A stretch of DNA of 64,000 nucleotides from Burkholderia oklahomensis C6786 (GTDB lineage Bacteria; Pseudomonadota; Gammaproteobacteria; Burkholderiales; Burkholderiaceae). The notes beneath the pieces are model-generated. The model did no database searches, was not told the origin of the DNA, and was given only the letters and a program-made list of their open reading frames with translations. This document shows, one piece after another, positions 1-13,243 of the stretch. Within the stretch, counting starts at the first letter, position 1, and each line of letters opens with the position of its first letter. Location: positions 2,914,001-2,978,000 of the forward strand of contig NZ_CP009556.1 of the NCBI RefSeq assembly GCF_000959365.1. Reading direction: 5' to 3'. A program made the translations under genes and the position numbers.

Positions 1-47
1 AGAGTGAGCCCGGCCGCCCAACGCACAACCATCGAAGAGGACTGGAG

Positions 48-554
48 ATGTCTACTTACACGAAGGAACAGATCGGCAACATGGTCGACGGCAAGCTCGA
101 CTGGGACACCACGCTGCGCATGCTGTCGATGCCGAAGGACGGCGAGCGGTTCGGCATGTACGTCGATGCACTGCAGCAAAAGCTCGGCTGGAAAGACCGC
201 ATCGTGCTGCCGCTCGGCCCGCACCTGTACATCGTGCAGCAGCGGGCGACGAAGAAATGGGTCACGCAATGCGACTGCGGCCACGTGTTCTGCGACTACC
301 GGGAGAACTGGAAGCTGCACGCGAACATCTTCGTGCGCGACTCCGAGGAAGCGATGGACGAAGTCTATCCACGGCTGATGGCGCCCGACACGCAATGGCA
401 GGTGTATCGCGAGTACTACTGCCCGACGTGCGGCGCGATGCACGACGTCGAAGCGCCGACGCCGTGGTATCCGGTCGTTCACGACTTCGAGCCCGACGTC
501 GACGCGTTCTATTCGGAATGGATCGGCCTGCCGGTTCCGGAACGCGCCGATTGA
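48..554 (+). CDS. acxC: Acetone carboxylase gamma subunit
   Basis: A 168-residue protein recognised as the small subunit of acetone carboxylase, the ATP-dependent enzyme that carboxylates acetone to acetoacetate in the cytoplasm. Two cysteine pairs, CDCGHVFC near residue 76 and CPTCG near residue 125, are the metal-binding-like signature of this subunit. The ATG follows GGAG closely. The large subunits would be expected just upstream, outside the window; a TGA at 5-7 may be the stop of the preceding gene. The sigma-54 activator downstream at 916 fits acetone catabolism control. Confidence 0.85.
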   Translation: MSTYTKEQIGNMVDGKLDWDTTLRMLSMPKDGERFGMYVDALQQKLGWKDRIVLPLGPHLYIVQQRATKKWVTQCDCGHVFCDYRENWKLHANIFVRDSEEAMDEVYPRLMAPDTQWQVYREYYCPTCGAMHDVEAPTPWYPVVHDFEPDVDAFYSEWIGLPVPERAD

Positions 555-726
555 TCTGATGTTTGACCCGGCTCGCGGCATCGGCCCGCGAGCCCGCTTC
601 GTTTCCGCGTCACGAACCCAACGTTCGATTTCCGGCCGTTCGATTTTCGGACGGCCGATCTGTTTTCGAGCGGCGGCGCACCTACCTTGGCGACGCACAC
701 GCCGACGTTACGGTTCGGTCACCGGC

Positions 727-742
727 TGGCGCGGGCATTGCT
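727..742 (+). promoter_or_regulatory. Candidate sigma-54 promoter before the activator gene
   Basis: TGGCGC, five bases, then TTGCT fits the -24/-12 pattern TGGCAC-N5-TTGC with one mismatch. It lies about 175 bp before the activator start at 916. This suggests autoregulation or read-through control, but the match is by eye only. The rest of the 555-915 gap holds no convincing gene. Confidence 0.4.
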
Positions 743-915
743 TGTCCTGCATCGCCCGAACCGACGGCAAAGACGGTTCGGAGTACGATATCCGGCACGC
801 ACGCGCGGCGACCGCAAGCGCCGCAGCGTCGAACGTCGAGACTCGAGACTCGAGACAAAAGGCCGGACGGACGGCCGCACGGTTCGCACAGCTTGCGAAT
901 CGTCAGGAGACAAGC

Positions 916-2949
<2,034 letters not shown>

Positions 2950-3267
2950 CGCATGCGGTGCGCCGCAAAGACGAAAGCGGCGCGTCGAATCCGCGACCTT
3001 GCGGCGCTTGCCTTGGTCGCCTTGCGGAACCGCGGGCACGCATCGACCGGTACGCGGCCGCGACGGACACGTTGCGGCCATTGACGGCAAAGGCGTTCCG
3101 CACGCGCACGCAGGCGAACCCACGGCGATACGCCGAAGTATCGGCGGCACCGCTCAGGATAAAAGAGAACGCACTTGCCGAATGGCCACGCCATTCCACC
3201 GCAGGCCGCCTCGTCGAAATACCGAGTATTGCGGCGAGTGAGGCAGGCGTGGCCCCGGGTTGCGCTG
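2950..3267. other. Intergenic, no gene seen
   Basis: This is the convergent gap between the activator and the esterase gene. I see no supported gene, RNA or clear terminator in it. Confidence 0.5.
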
Positions 3268-4647
3268 TCAGGTCCGGTGTCCCGAAATCGGCCCGGCCTC
3301 CCCGGTGAGGTTGAAGATGCTGTCGATCCACGCAAGGAAGGTCGAGAACGTGAAATCCGACCATTGCTCCGTCCGGTACGCTTTCATGACAGGCGCATCC
3401 GCCGGGTCCTGCTGGTTGAGCAGATCGCCGACGAACGCGCCGACATCCGCATCGATGCCGTTCTCATGAATGCCGGATCCCGTGAAGCTGACCGCGGTTA
3501 CCTGATGGTTGCCGATGAAATCGTCGCGCGCCCAAGGCATGAAGTATCCGAAGTTCGGCAGCAGATCCAGCACCAGCTTCAGGCTATCGAGTTCCTGGTC
3601 AAACATCGCGAGCGATAGTTCGTCCTTGGTCGCGTCGTCCGGCGCCGCGATCACCGCGGGCACGAAAGCGCGGTAATGGTAGGCCGCGATGATCTTGTCG
3701 CGCCGGTACGTCGAAAAGCCGAAGCGGTCGTGCGGATATGTCGCCGATAGCGCGGCGTAGGCACTGCCCATGTTGTCGGGATCGAAGTTGCGGGTCAGCC
3801 GGCTGTTTATCGTGATCATGCCGTCGGGCCCGGACATTCCCCATTCGGCGCGCACCCTGTCGTACAACCCGACGGACGGGTGCGTCGCCGGATCGGCATC
3901 GAAGCGCGTATTGAAGACCGTGCCGGCATCGTCGAGCAGCGAGCTGTGCATTTGCGGCTGCAACGTGTTGCGCAGCGTCGCATAGTTGCCGAGCGTTCCA
4001 TAACCGCCCGCGCTCATCCCGTACACCAGCAACCGGTTCGGCTTGCCGAACCCGTGTGCAACGAGCCACTGCGCGACCGTTCGGACGTTCTTCAGGCCGC
4101 TGTAGTGCTGGATTCGCCAATCGCCCGAGGGCGAGGTGTAGTTGCGCACCGCGCTGCCCATGTGGATGTCGCCGGTGCAGTATGGAACGAACACCTGCGT
4201 CCATTCCTGTGTCTCCACCTTCGGCTCGCCGACGAGGATATGCGCGAGATCCATCCGCGTTAGCAGCGGCGACAGGAACGACGATTTCAGGCTCTGTTGC
4301 GTGGTGCCGTTCACGTAATTGTGCGGAATGCCATCGGGATTGAAAGCGCCGAGCCCCGCCTCCGCGCCGGTCGCGGTTTCAGTGCAGGTAGCGTGATCCC
4401 AACATGCGCCGCCGGGTTCCATCATGTAGAGCAGATCGTTCGATTGCGCGCGATTGATGTAGAAACGCATCGGCGTGCCGTTGCCGCACGAAGCGCCGCT
4501 GCTCTCCGGCAGCGTGACTTCGTACCACGAATAATAGGGAATCGACGGATCAGGCATCGCCGCATCCGCGGCATGTCCATTGACGGTGACGCCGGTCAGC
4601 AGACCGGCGACGCAGAAGCATCCGAGAAATTTGGCAGCAGACATCAC
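3268..4647 (-). CDS. Secreted pectin-acetylesterase-like hydrolase
   Basis: A 459-residue protein with a signal peptide ending near AHA (residue ~27). It carries MMEPGGACWD (oxyanion-type GGA motif) near residue 75 and the nucleophile elbow GMSAGGYG near residue 210, typical of the pectinacetylesterase/Notum alpha/beta-hydrolase family. A catalytic Asp and His are expected in the C-terminal half. The protein is probably exported and hydrolyses an O-acyl ester; the natural substrate cannot be told. The membrane-anchored helical protein at 4712-5428 lies directly upstream on the same strand and may be co-transcribed. Confidence 0.75.
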   Translation of the reverse strand: MMSAAKFLGCFCVAGLLTGVTVNGHAADAAMPDPSIPYYSWYEVTLPESSGASCGNGTPMRFYINRAQSNDLLYMMEPGGACWDHATCTETATGAEAGLGAFNPDGIPHNYVNGTTQQSLKSSFLSPLLTRMDLAHILVGEPKVETQEWTQVFVPYCTGDIHMGSAVRNYTSPSGDWRIQHYSGLKNVRTVAQWLVAHGFGKPNRLLVYGMSAGGYGTLGNYATLRNTLQPQMHSSLLDDAGTVFNTRFDADPATHPSVGLYDRVRAEWGMSGPDGMITINSRLTRNFDPDNMGSAYAALSATYPHDRFGFSTYRRDKIIAAYHYRAFVPAVIAAPDDATKDELSLAMFDQELDSLKLVLDLLPNFGYFMPWARDDFIGNHQVTAVSFTGSGIHENGIDADVGAFVGDLLNQQDPADAPVMKAYRTEQWSDFTFSTFLAWIDSIFNLTGEAGPISGHRT

Positions 4648-4711
4648 GCCTCCATTTCAGTTGACCTGGTCTTCCGCCGCGTTCGCGCGCGACGGCGCGC
4701 ACACGGTACGT

Positions 4712-5428
4712 TCAATGGGTTTCGGTCGGAGAAGCCTGATCGAACAGCTGGACGCGCAAAGCTTGCAGGCGCTGCGCGATGACGGCCTGTTGCTGTTCCG
4801 GATCGGATACGCTCGCTTGAACCTGCTGGATGATGTCCCGGCTCTGCCGGACGTAGGTCGGATAGCGTGCGTCTTGCGCCGGCGACACTCCCACGGTCCG
4901 CCGGGCATATCCGTCCCACTGTTGCCTCATCGCCTGGATGGCCGCGCTTCGCGTCGCGGAATTCGCCGCTGCGTCGGAAATCAGCGCTGCGCTGAGGGCC
5001 TCGGCCTGCACCGGGACAATTTCGTTGCGCGCGACGTGCTCGGGCAGCTCCGCAAGAATCCGACTGGCCAATATGGCCCTTTCCGCCTCGGGCATGCTGC
5101 TTCTAAGGCTGCCATATGCAGCGACCCGATCGCGGAAACGCGCGAACGCGACGATGCGCTGCACTTCCGCTTCCGCGTTCTCCCGACCTTCGAGACTCTT
5201 TCGCAGTGCGACGAGATCCAGCCGACGCTCGGCGGGACCGGCATTGGCAAGCGCATCCGCGGTTGACGCGCCGATTGGCGGCTCGCCCTGTCCGCTCGCC
5301 ATCGCGCCGGATTGCATGGGCCGAGTGGAGGCCGTCTGCGACAGCGTCACGCTTCGCCATGATGCGACAGTGACGGCGAGAATGACCAACAGCAGCACTG
5401 CCAGCCAACGTGCTTTCGGTTTTTTCAC
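4712..5428 (-). CDS. Membrane-anchored helical protein, possible secretion helper
   Basis: A 238-residue protein with one N-terminal membrane anchor (residues ~8-25), a low-complexity linker rich in Ser, Ala and Gly, and a long Ala/Gln/Arg-rich helical periplasmic region. This architecture resembles the inner-membrane steric chaperones and accessory proteins that accompany secreted lipases and phospholipases (Lif, PlcR). I cannot see the Lif family motif. Its place immediately upstream of the secreted esterase on the same strand supports a helper role, but this is inference. Confidence 0.5.
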   Translation of the reverse strand: MKKPKARWLAVLLLVILAVTVASWRSVTLSQTASTRPMQSGAMASGQGEPPIGASTADALANAGPAERRLDLVALRKSLEGRENAEAEVQRIVAFARFRDRVAAYGSLRSSMPEAERAILASRILAELPEHVARNEIVPVQAEALSAALISDAAANSATRSAAIQAMRQQWDGYARRTVGVSPAQDARYPTYVRQSRDIIQQVQASVSDPEQQQAVIAQRLQALRVQLFDQASPTETH

Positions 5429-5955
5429 GCCGTCTCCTTATCGAGCCGTCGCGGCTTCACATTGTTTGTTTTCGAGTACGTTCTATGTCGAAATACACGC
5501 CCGGTCAAAGTCGGCGCTAGAAGTTATCCACGATTCCTCGAGAGGATTAGTGCACATTTATGAGGACAAACGTGCAGCCGGACAAGCTTCGACGATCATC
5601 GCGCGAGGTCGTCCGGCACGCCTTTCTCTTGAGGTCGATGCTCCGCTCGTAGCGTCCGACAACAAAATCGCGACAGGCTGGCTGGCATGTCGTGCGTCTG
5701 AAAACGGCTTTGAAAAAAAGCATGAAGATGCACTGACTGACGACGCCGATTAGCTTTCTATTTTTAGCACGCCAACAGTACGGACGTCCGATCCGGCAAA
5801 AGATTGGCAATGAAGACTCGACGCGATTCAACGAAGAATATTTCGTTTGCATCTCGAAGGAGGCCGACGCGGGCCTGTAGCCGGTCGTGCATTTGAATGC
5901 GGACTTCAGCTCCGATCAGACCAAGACCGGAGGCACGTCACCGCCTCCAGCCTGG
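5429..5955. other. Intergenic, no supported gene
   Basis: About 530 bases upstream of the helical-protein gene. Base composition is less GC-rich than in the flanks. Open frames here are short and lack codon bias or a recognisable product. Confidence 0.45.
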
Positions 5956-6378
5956 CTACGCGAATGCCTCAACCGACACGCGGCGTCGCTCGTCGACCAT
6001 CGCTTCAATCAATGACACGAGATCGTCGGTCGACGGTCGCAGATGCCCGTCGACCATGCAGTTCGAGGTCGGCCTGCGGCAACGGCGAAAGCCCTTCCGC
6101 GTCGCCGAGCACGCGCCAGTTCGCGGGCAACGTGCAGCGATCGATCATCGTCACGGCGGCGCTGTGGTTCACCGCAATCTCGATGCCGGTCGGACTCTGG
6201 CTCGTGTAGACGACGTGATACGGCCGCTCGATCGCGGCGAGCGCCTGCAGTCCGTGCTGCCGATAGCAGCACGTTTCCGGAAAGAGCGCGAGCGGCACGG
6301 GCGCTTGCCGCTCGAGTACGAAATCGCGGTGCGCCGCCCATACGACGTCGTCGCGGCCGAGATGCCAATCATATTGGA
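5956..6378 (-). pseudogene. LysR-family regulator, C-terminal fragment
   Basis: The minus strand encodes the last part of a LysR substrate-binding domain: LGRDDVVWAAHRDFV, then PVPLALFPETCCYRQHGL, then YTSQSPTGIEIAVNHSAAV. The DNA-binding domain and first half are absent. A further frameshift near 6058 separates LELH from a natural-looking end, MVDGHLRPSTDDLVSLI, that runs to a stop at 5956. The fragment abuts a truncated ThDP enzyme gene, so it is almost certainly dead. Confidence 0.7.
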
Positions 6379-7152
6379 GTAGTGCGCGCCGACGGCCACG
6401 CGCTCGTGTCCCATCAGCGTGCTGACGTAGGGTATCCTCGCGCGCTCCAATGCCGCGATCCATGCGGGCATCGACGGCGCCCAGCGCGCGCCGCCGCCGA
6501 AGCAGACGAGCGGTCGCCCGGCTGTCCGGCACAGGTCGCGCATTGCGTCGATGCCGCGCAGGTCGGGCGCATGCCGGCCGAGCACGGCCAATGGCTTGTC
6601 CATCCATTGGTCGACGACCGCATCCGGAATCTCCATGCGCTGCACGTCGTTCGGAATGTCGATCAGTACCGGGCCCTGCCGGCCGGACAGCGCGATCGAC
6701 AGTGCGCCGTGCAGTTGCGGCAGCAGTTCGCCCGCGTCCTTCACCTGAACCGCATGCTTGGTAATCGAGCTGACCATCGGCACGATGTCGAGCTCCTGGA
6801 AGCCCTGCTGCCGTATCGCCCGATCGCCCTTCAGCTCATGAGTATTGACCTGCCCGGTGATGAACAAGCAAGGCACGGAATCCAGCCAGCAACTGCCGAT
6901 GCCCGTGATCAGGTTAGTCGTCCCGGGACCGCTGGTGCCCAATGCAACCGCGACTTTCCTGCCCATGTGGCAGCGCGCGACGCCTTCCGCGGCAAAGGCT
7001 GCGGCTTGCTCATGATGCATCGATACGATGTTGAAGCGCCCGCTTTGCGCGAAACTGTCCAGCAGATGCGTGATCATTCCGCCAACCAGCTCGAAGCAAT
7101 GGTGGACGTCGTGCGCGGCGAGGAACCTGGCAATGGCGTCTGAAGCTTTCAT
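6372..7152 (-). pseudogene. ThDP-dependent decarboxylase/synthase, N-terminal half
   Basis: Starting at MKASDAIARFLAAHDV, about 260 residues match the PYR domain and start of the central domain of acetolactate-synthase-like ThDP enzymes: FELVGGMITHLLD, the activating Glu in MHHEQAAAFAAEG, GPGTTNLITGIG, and GPVLIDIPNDVQ. The homology stops after GAHYSNMIG, where a full enzyme would continue for about 280 more residues including the ThDP-pyrophosphate motif. Beyond that point the DNA encodes a LysR fragment in another frame. No active enzyme is expected. Confidence 0.75.
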
Positions 7153-7443
7153 CGTGGATCGCTTTTTTCGATCTGCCGGAGAACGACGGACAACGTCGCG
7201 CGCACTCGCCGGACGGTGGAGCCGCAATTCGGATGCCTTCTCCGGCGACATCGTAATAGCGATTGCTGGCAGAATCCAGGGGATATTGACGGGCTTTTCC
7301 AGAAGCCAGCCGCCCCTATCGAAGGAGGCAGGTCGCCGGCAAACCGGAGCGTTGATCGTTCAGTCATCGTCAACGGCCATGGATATCGACACCACGTCAC
7401 GAACCTCCGCTCATAATGCAAGTTGCAATCATCTCGTCTCACT

Positions 7444-8685
7444 ATGCGCCTTCTCCACACGTCCGATTGGCATCTGGGCCAAAGTTTCATGGGCAAAAGT
7501 CGTCAAGCGGAGCACCAAGCGCTCATTGACTGGCTCATGGTTCAGGTCGACGACCACGCCGTCGATGCGGTCGTCGTCGCCGGCGATATCTTCGATACGG
7601 GCACACCGCCCAGCTATGCGCGCGAGCTATACAGCCAGCTCGTCGTGCGCCTGCATGAAGCCGGCGCCGCGCTGCTGCTGCTCGGCGGCAACCACGACTC
7701 CGTCGCGACGTTGCGGGAAAGCAGCGCCTTGCTCGAACGTCTCTCGGCGAGCGTCGTCCCTTCCGCCGACGCGCCGCAAAACCAGATCCGCATCCTCCCG
7801 TTGCGCCGCGCCGACGCCGGCCGCATGCCCGGATGCGTCGTCTGCGCGATTCCGTTCATCCGCGCACGCGACGTGATGCGGAGCGAATCCGGACAAAGCG
7901 CCGAGGACAAGCAGCAACTGCTGCTGCATTCGATCCAGTCTTACTACCGAGACACGTTCGAAGCCGCGAGCGCGCTCCGCGACAAGCTCTCGCAGGAAAC
8001 GGGGCGACGCTTGCCGTTGATCGCGACGGGCCATCTCACGACGGTCGGCGCGAGCGCGACGGAATCGGTGCGCGAGATCTACGTCGGCACGCTCGATGCG
8101 TTTCCAACCACGGCATTTCCTCCGGTCGACTATCTGGCGCTCGGGCATATCCACCGGCCGCAGAAGGTGGGCGGGCTCGAACACATCCGCTACAGCGGCT
8201 CGCCCATCGCGCTCAGCTTCGACGAAGCCTCGCAGCAGAAGGAAATGTTGCTCGTGGACCTTGACGAGTCGGGCCTCCGGGCCGTCACGCCGTTGCCCGT
8301 GCCCGCATTCCGGCGTCTCGTCTCGTTGCTCGGGAATCTGACGTCGCTCGCTGACGCGTTCCCGCGCATCGCGCAGAACGCGACGCCCGAGCACCCGGTG
8401 TGGCTGGAAGTGACGGTCGCCGAAGACGACTACCTGTCCGACCTTCCGGCGAGAATTCAAGCGCTCGTCGAGGGCCTGCCGCTGGAGGTGCTGCGCATCC
8501 GCCGCGATCGCGGCAACGCGGCGGCGCAATTGACGGCGGATGCCGGGGTCACGCTCGACGAACTCGATCCGCACGACGTGTTCGCCCGTCGGCTGGAACA
8601 AGAGGATCTCCCCGAGGATTTGCGCCAGTCGCTCACCGAGCGCTACCGGACCATCGTCGCCGCCAGCGCGGAGGACGCCGCATGA
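7444..8685 (+). CDS. sbcD: Exonuclease SbcCD, nuclease subunit
   Basis: A 413-residue Mre11-type metallophosphoesterase. The phosphodiesterase motifs appear in order: HTSDWHLGQ (residue 5), GDIFDTG (~50), GGNHDS (~81), ATGHLT (~197) and LGHIHRPQ (~237). With SbcC it opens hairpins and removes DNA ends made at long palindromes. The start at 7444 fits the conserved [10 protein letters not shown] terminus. Its stop overlaps the sbcC start (ATGA), showing translational coupling. Confidence 0.95.
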   Translation: MRLLHTSDWHLGQSFMGKSRQAEHQALIDWLMVQVDDHAVDAVVVAGDIFDTGTPPSYARELYSQLVVRLHEAGAALLLLGGNHDSVATLRESSALLERLSASVVPSADAPQNQIRILPLRRADAGRMPGCVVCAIPFIRARDVMRSESGQSAEDKQQLLLHSIQSYYRDTFEAASALRDKLSQETGRRLPLIATGHLTTVGASATESVREIYVGTLDAFPTTAFPPVDYLALGHIHRPQKVGGLEHIRYSGSPIALSFDEASQQKEMLLVDLDESGLRAVTPLPVPAFRRLVSLLGNLTSLADAFPRIAQNATPEHPVWLEVTVAEDDYLSDLPARIQALVEGLPLEVLRIRRDRGNAAAQLTADAGVTLDELDPHDVFARRLEQEDLPEDLRQSLTERYRTIVAASAEDAA

Positions 8686-11600
8686 AGATCCGCAGTCTGC
8701 GCCTCAAGAACCTCAATTCGCTGAAGGGCGAGTGGCGCATCGATTTCACGACGCCGCCGTTCTCCGACAACGGGCTGTTCGCGATCGTCGGCCCGACCGG
8801 CGCGGGCAAATCGACGCTGCTCGATGCGATCTGCCTCGCGCTCTATCACGAGACGCCGCGGCTCAAGACGGTATCCGCATCGGTCAACGACATCATGACG
8901 CGTCACACCGCCGATTGCCTCGCGGAAGTGGAATTCGAGGTGAAAGGCGAGGTCTATCGCGCGTTCTGGAGCCAGCGCCGCGCGCGCGACAAGGTCGACG
9001 GCGCGCTCCAGCAGCCCAAGGTCGAACTGGCGAAAGGCGACGGCACGATCCTGGCGAGCCAGATCAGCGAGAAGCTCAAGCGCGTGATCGAGATCACCCG
9101 TCTCGACTTTCCGCGCTTCACACGCTCGATGCTGCTCGCGCAAGGCGGCTTCGCCGCATTCCTGAACGCGAACGCCAACGATCGCGCGGAGCTTCTGGAA
9201 GAACTGACGGGCACCGAGATTTACGGCGAGATTTCGCGTCGCGTCTACGAACAGGCCGGCGCGGCCCGGGAACTGCTGAAGAATTTGCGCGCGCAGGCGG
9301 ACGGCATGGACCTGCTGACAACCGAGCAACGCGAGACGATGCAGCAGGAGATCGCATCCCTCACGGCGCAGCTCGGCACGCTGGCCGACCAGTTGAAGAC
9401 ACTCCGCGCCCATCGGCAGTGGCGAGTCGATATGGCTCAGGCGGAAGGAGCGATTCAGGCCGCGCAGGCAGGATTCGCGAAGGCCAGCGCCGCATTCGAC
9501 GCGGCAGCCGGCGATCTGGCGCGACTCGCCGCGAGCGAGCCTGCCGAAACACTGCGCCCACTCTACGACGCGCTGCAGAGCGCGGAAGCCGCTTGCGGAA
9601 AGACCGCGACGGAACTGGCCGAGCGCCGTAGCGACCGGGTCGCCCAAGCGGCGACGCAGTACCGCGAACATGGGATTGCCGTGCAGCTAGCCGAGCGCAC
9701 CAGCGTGGATGCGCAACGGCAACTGGAAACGCTCGATTCCGAAAAGCGTCAGCTCGACGCGCGGTGCGCGTCGAATCGGCACCATGCGATGCTTGGGGAG
9801 CGAATCGGCGTCTGGCGTCAGCAGTTCGACCATCGCCAGCAAACCGCCGACGGGATTCAGGGCCGCGAGAAGGCCGCCGGCGAACTGGACGGCAAGCTCG
9901 CGGACGAGCGCGGAAAAAGCGCGAAGCAAGTCGCAGCGGTGGAACTGGCCGAGCAAGCGAAATCGGAGTCGGACACACGGGTCCGGGCGCTGCATGCTGC
10001 ACAAGCACAGCGCCTGGCCGGCAACCCCCTGGTCGATTGGCGTCTGCGCTGGCAAGCGGCTCAACGCAATCTCGTCGCGTGGCAAAAGCTGGAGGAGCTG
10101 GCGAATCGGCAGCGCGAGCGCGCGGCCGAACGGGATTCGTGGGTCGAAAGCCTGAAGCGGATCGAAACGGAAATGACCGGGCACGAGACCCGGCTGAACG
10201 CCCTGCGAGCCGAAAACGGCAAGCTGAACGAGCAGGCAGCGGACAAACAGAAGCTGCTTGAACAGGAGCAGATCATTCGCAGCCTCGCAGAACACCGGGA
10301 ACGGCTGCAACCGGGCGAAGCGTGTCCGCTTTGCGGTTCGCTCGAGCACCCGGCGATCGACGCCTATGGCGCCATTGACGTTTCGGCGACCGCCAACGCA
10401 TTGCGCGCGCTGAAGGCAGCGATACAGGCGTCCGATCAGCAAATGCGCAGCGTTTCGGAAAGCTTGGCGGCTCATCGCGCGACACATAAGCAGCAACAGG
10501 CACGGAACGAGCGACTGCTCACGGAGATCGAACAGGGCCAGCGCAACTGGGACGAACTGGCCGCATCGATGGAGTCCGACCCGCCGCTCGATCGCACCGG
10601 CTGGTCGCGTCCCGAACGGCTCGACGAAGGCAGGAAACTGGCCGAAGGTGCCGCAGCGACGTTGAAGCAATTGCTGGATGCCGCCGAGCAAGCCGAAGAC
10701 GAGCTGAACGGCGCGCGCAAGGTCAATGCCGAGCGCGCGGAGGCGCTGCAAACGGCCCGCGCCGCGCATGCGTTGCTGGAGCAGGCCATTCAGGGGATGA
10801 ACGAACGCCAGGCCGAAATCCGGCGGGAGCTTGCCGACTTGCGGACTGCGCTGACGCGTGACGAAGGCGCGCTTCTGGCATCGATTCGCGAAGCGGGATT
10901 CGAGCAAGCCGAACTGCCCGCAAACGCCGATACATGGTTGCGCTCGCGCGAAGGCGAATGGCGGGAATGGCAACGCACGCAACAGCGGCTGCAAACGCTG
11001 TCGGAAGCGCGTGTCCGGCAGCAGGCGCAGTGCGATGCGGCTCGCGCCCGATTGGAGACGTGGCAGGAGCGGCATCGCAAGCTCGAAGAAAAACGGACGG
11101 ACGCGAAGGACGCCACGGACGCCGATGCGATCGTCGACTTCTCCGCGATCGAAGATCCGGCTCACGCGTTGTCGGCATGCGCGGACAGAATCGAATCGTT
11201 CACGCACGCGCTGGCATCGCTCGACGGCCGCATCACTCAGCTCGATGGCCTCCAAATGCAGCAACGCGCAACCCTGACCGAGGCCGCCGCCAAATGGCAA
11301 ACAGCGCTTGCGACGAGTCCGTTTCCCGACCTGCCGGCCTTTCTCGCCGCGTTGCTGCCGGCCGACGAGCGGCAGCGTCTGCAGACGCTGAAGCAGCAAT
11401 GCGAACAGGGCAAACAGACGGCAAGCGCGCTGCTGCAATCCGCGCGGGAAAAGCGCGCGAGCCTGCAATCTCAGCCTGCACGATCCGAGGCGACGCTCGA
11501 CGAGCTGACGACGCAAATCGAGTCGCTTGACGCGCAAACCGCGTCGATCAACGGGCAACTCGGCGGCAAGCGCGAGTTGCTGACGCGCGATGACGAATTG

Positions 11601-12155
11601 CGTCGCAACCAGCAGGCGCTTTTCACGCAAATCGAAGCGCAAGCGAAGGAGACCGACGTCTGGCAGCATCTCGATTCGCTGATCGGCTCCGCCAAGGGCG
11701 ACAAGTTCAGGAAATTTGCCCAAGGGTTGACGCTCGACCATCTTCTGACGCTTGCGAACCGGCATCTCGACCGCCTGCACGCGCGCTATCTGCTGAGGCG
11801 CAAGTCGACGGGCGAACTCGAGCTGGAAATCGTCGACCGATGGCAGGCGGACGCGACGCGCGACACGCGCACCCTGTCGGGCGGCGAGAGCTTCCTTGTC
11901 AGTCTTGCGCTCGCGCTGGCGCTATCCGATCTCGTGAGTCACAAGACATCGATCGACTCGCTGTTCCTGGATGAAGGGTTCGGCACGCTCGATGGCGACA
12001 CGCTGGAAATTGCCCTCAATGCGCTCGACGCGCTCAACGCGAGCGGCAAGATGATTGGCGTCATCAGTCACGTAGATGGGCTAAAGGATCGCATTGCCAC
12101 TCAAATCAGGGTCGAGAAAGGTGGGGGTATTGGGCATTCGCGCCTTGTAATTTAA
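8682..12155 (+). CDS. sbcC: Exonuclease SbcCD, SMC-like ATPase subunit
   Basis: A 1157-residue Rad50-type ATPase. It has Walker [13 protein letters not shown] near residue 36, long Ala/Glu/Gln-rich coiled coils, the zinc hook CPLCG near residue 547, the ABC signature [12 protein letters not shown] near 1064 and Walker [13 protein letters not shown] near 1090. It partners SbcD, whose stop it overlaps by four bases. Its stop codon overlaps the stop of a convergent phage-derived gene, so the accessory region begins exactly here. The C-terminus looks natural ([11 protein letters not shown]). Confidence 0.95.
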   Translation: MKIRSLRLKNLNSLKGEWRIDFTTPPFSDNGLFAIVGPTGAGKSTLLDAICLALYHETPRLKTVSASVNDIMTRHTADCLAEVEFEVKGEVYRAFWSQRRARDKVDGALQQPKVELAKGDGTILASQISEKLKRVIEITRLDFPRFTRSMLLAQGGFAAFLNANANDRAELLEELTGTEIYGEISRRVYEQAGAARELLKNLRAQADGMDLLTTEQRETMQQEIASLTAQLGTLADQLKTLRAHRQWRVDMAQAEGAIQAAQAGFAKASAAFDAAAGDLARLAASEPAETLRPLYDALQSAEAACGKTATELAERRSDRVAQAATQYREHGIAVQLAERTSVDAQRQLETLDSEKRQLDARCASNRHHAMLGERIGVWRQQFDHRQQTADGIQGREKAAGELDGKLADERGKSAKQVAAVELAEQAKSESDTRVRALHAAQAQRLAGNPLVDWRLRWQAAQRNLVAWQKLEELANRQRERAAERDSWVESLKRIETEMTGHETRLNALRAENGKLNEQAADKQKLLEQEQIIRSLAEHRERLQPGEACPLCGSLEHPAIDAYGAIDVSATANALRALKAAIQASDQQMRSVSESLAAHRATHKQQQARNERLLTEIEQGQRNWDELAASMESDPPLDRTGWSRPERLDEGRKLAEGAAATLKQLLDAAEQAEDELNGARKVNAERAEALQTARAAHALLEQAIQGMNERQAEIRRELADLRTALTRDEGALLASIREAGFEQAELPANADTWLRSREGEWREWQRTQQRLQTLSEARVRQQAQCDAARARLETWQERHRKLEEKRTDAKDATDADAIVDFSAIEDPAHALSACADRIESFTHALASLDGRITQLDGLQMQQRATLTEAAAKWQTALATSPFPDLPAFLAALLPADERQRLQTLKQQCEQGKQTASALLQSAREKRASLQSQPARSEATLDELTTQIESLDAQTASINGQLGGKRELLTRDDELRRNQQALFTQIEAQAKETDVWQHLDSLIGSAKGDKFRKFAQGLTLDHLLTLANRHLDRLHARYLLRRKSTGELELEIVDRWQADATRDTRTLSGGESFLVSLALALALSDLVSHKTSIDSLFLDEGFGTLDGDTLEIALNALDALNASGKMIGVISHVDGLKDRIATQIRVEKGGGIGHSRLVI

Positions 12156-12976
12156 TCTACAGTCGGAGCGGCACAGCCGAATTCAACGGCATCGATCGCG
12201 AAGCCATATCTACCCGCAGTGTATGGGGGCGCAGCCGGGATTTGGTCGTGCAGGTAGCCGCCGTGCGTCGAGAATGTCGTCCACGGCACAGGCGGAACGA
12301 GCATCGGGCGACGCTCTGCGAAGTCCGCGACGAGCCCGCCCTCCGCGACATCATCCAAGAACTTCCCGGTCAAGTGGTACGTGTTCGGCTTCCGTACCTT
12401 GCTCATCATCTTGGTTTCGCCGGTACGTTCTTCGAGCCAACCGGTAGACGCGCAGAAGTGATCCAGAAGCAGGAGCGTCGCGCGCTCGTAACCCAGCTCG
12501 CCATACTCCGGCGCACCGCCCGTCAGATTACGGAGACGGCCCGCCAAGGCCCCCGCGAGCGTCTGCACACTCAGCGGCCTATCCGGGTCCGCCATCCGGC
12601 CCAGCATGCCGCATATCGCGTCCCAGGTAGCGCTCGCCTGCTCCTCTACATCCAAGGCGTTGACGGGGTTGTACTTGCCGCCCTTGTGCTCGATCTTGGA
12701 GACCTTCCGCTTGGTCTTTTTGGCGGTTTCCAGTGCGGAACGGAAAGCATTCAGGCCCGCGTAGAGTGTTTCCCGGTTCGTCAGGCCCGCGTCGTCGGTC
12801 GTGCGGCGGCTACTCTGCGCCTCGCGGCAAAGTTGCCTGATTACTAGTCCCGCATGACCTTGATCTTGTAGCCTCTCGACGTGGCGGCGGGCATACGGGC
12901 GAACTTCGGGAATCTCGGCGAGGGATACCACTACGGCCTTTTCGCGAAGGCTCTGGTACTCAGCAATCGAGTGCAT
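12152..12976 (-). CDS. T7-like single-subunit RNA polymerase, N-terminal fragment
   Basis: A 274-residue protein. Its second half carries hallmarks of phage/mitochondrial RNA polymerases before the catalytic palm: [16 protein letters not shown], then a Tyr/Leu strand, then [10 protein letters not shown] and HGGYL near residues 225-240. The equivalent T7 segment reads CVVPPKPWT followed by GGGYW. An upstream helical stretch ([15 protein letters not shown]) resembles TVQAVASAIGRAIED of T7 RNAP. The roughly 600-residue catalytic domain is missing and the tail after GGYL is unrelated. The ATG at 12976 follows AAGGAA; an in-frame ATG lies at 13021. It is not expected to polymerise RNA. Confidence 0.65.
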   Translation of the reverse strand: MHSIAEYQSLREKAVVVSLAEIPEVRPYARRHVERLQDQGHAGLVIRQLCREAQSSRRTTDDAGLTNRETLYAGLNAFRSALETAKKTKRKVSKIEHKGGKYNPVNALDVEEQASATWDAICGMLGRMADPDRPLSVQTLAGALAGRLRNLTGGAPEYGELGYERATLLLLDHFCASTGWLEERTGETKMMSKVRKPNTYHLTGKFLDDVAEGGLVADFAERRPMLVPPVPWTTFSTHGGYLHDQIPAAPPYTAGRYGFAIDAVEFGCAAPTVD

Positions 12977-13036
12977 CAGTTCCTTATAGGCGTAACAAAG
13001 CCGCCCGTCCACGGGCGGCAACGAAAGACTATCGCT

Positions 13037-13243
13037 TTATTTTTTGACTACTCTACAGACAACTGCATCGTCTACAATTTTGCATCTAACGACCATCTGG
13101 GGGTTTGCCCCTTTTCCTTTTGCCGCCTCAAGCAAAACAGTCTTTTCAGATTCTGGTATAGCAAGCTCGGATAGAGGAACCATATCCACCTCACTCAGTT
13201 GTGCGAATTCTTCTTCCGTGAAAACTACAAGATGCTTTGCCAT
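13037..13243 (-). CDS. Small phage-type protein upstream of the RNAP fragment
   Basis: A 68-residue protein, MAKHLVVFTEEEFAQL onward, acidic at the N-terminus with a basic end. A strong CAGGAG sits seven bases before the ATG. It precedes the RNA polymerase fragment on the same strand, as small early genes do in T7-like phages. I do not recognise the family. Confidence 0.6.
   Translation of the reverse strand: MAKHLVVFTEEEFAQLSEVDMVPLSELAIPESEKTVLLEAAKGKGANPQMVVRCKIVDDAVVCRVVKK

Noticed and set aside
5881..6018. Plus-strand reading that looked like the end of a small gene
   Set aside because: It is antisense to the natural-looking end of the LysR fragment, which explains its codon pattern better.
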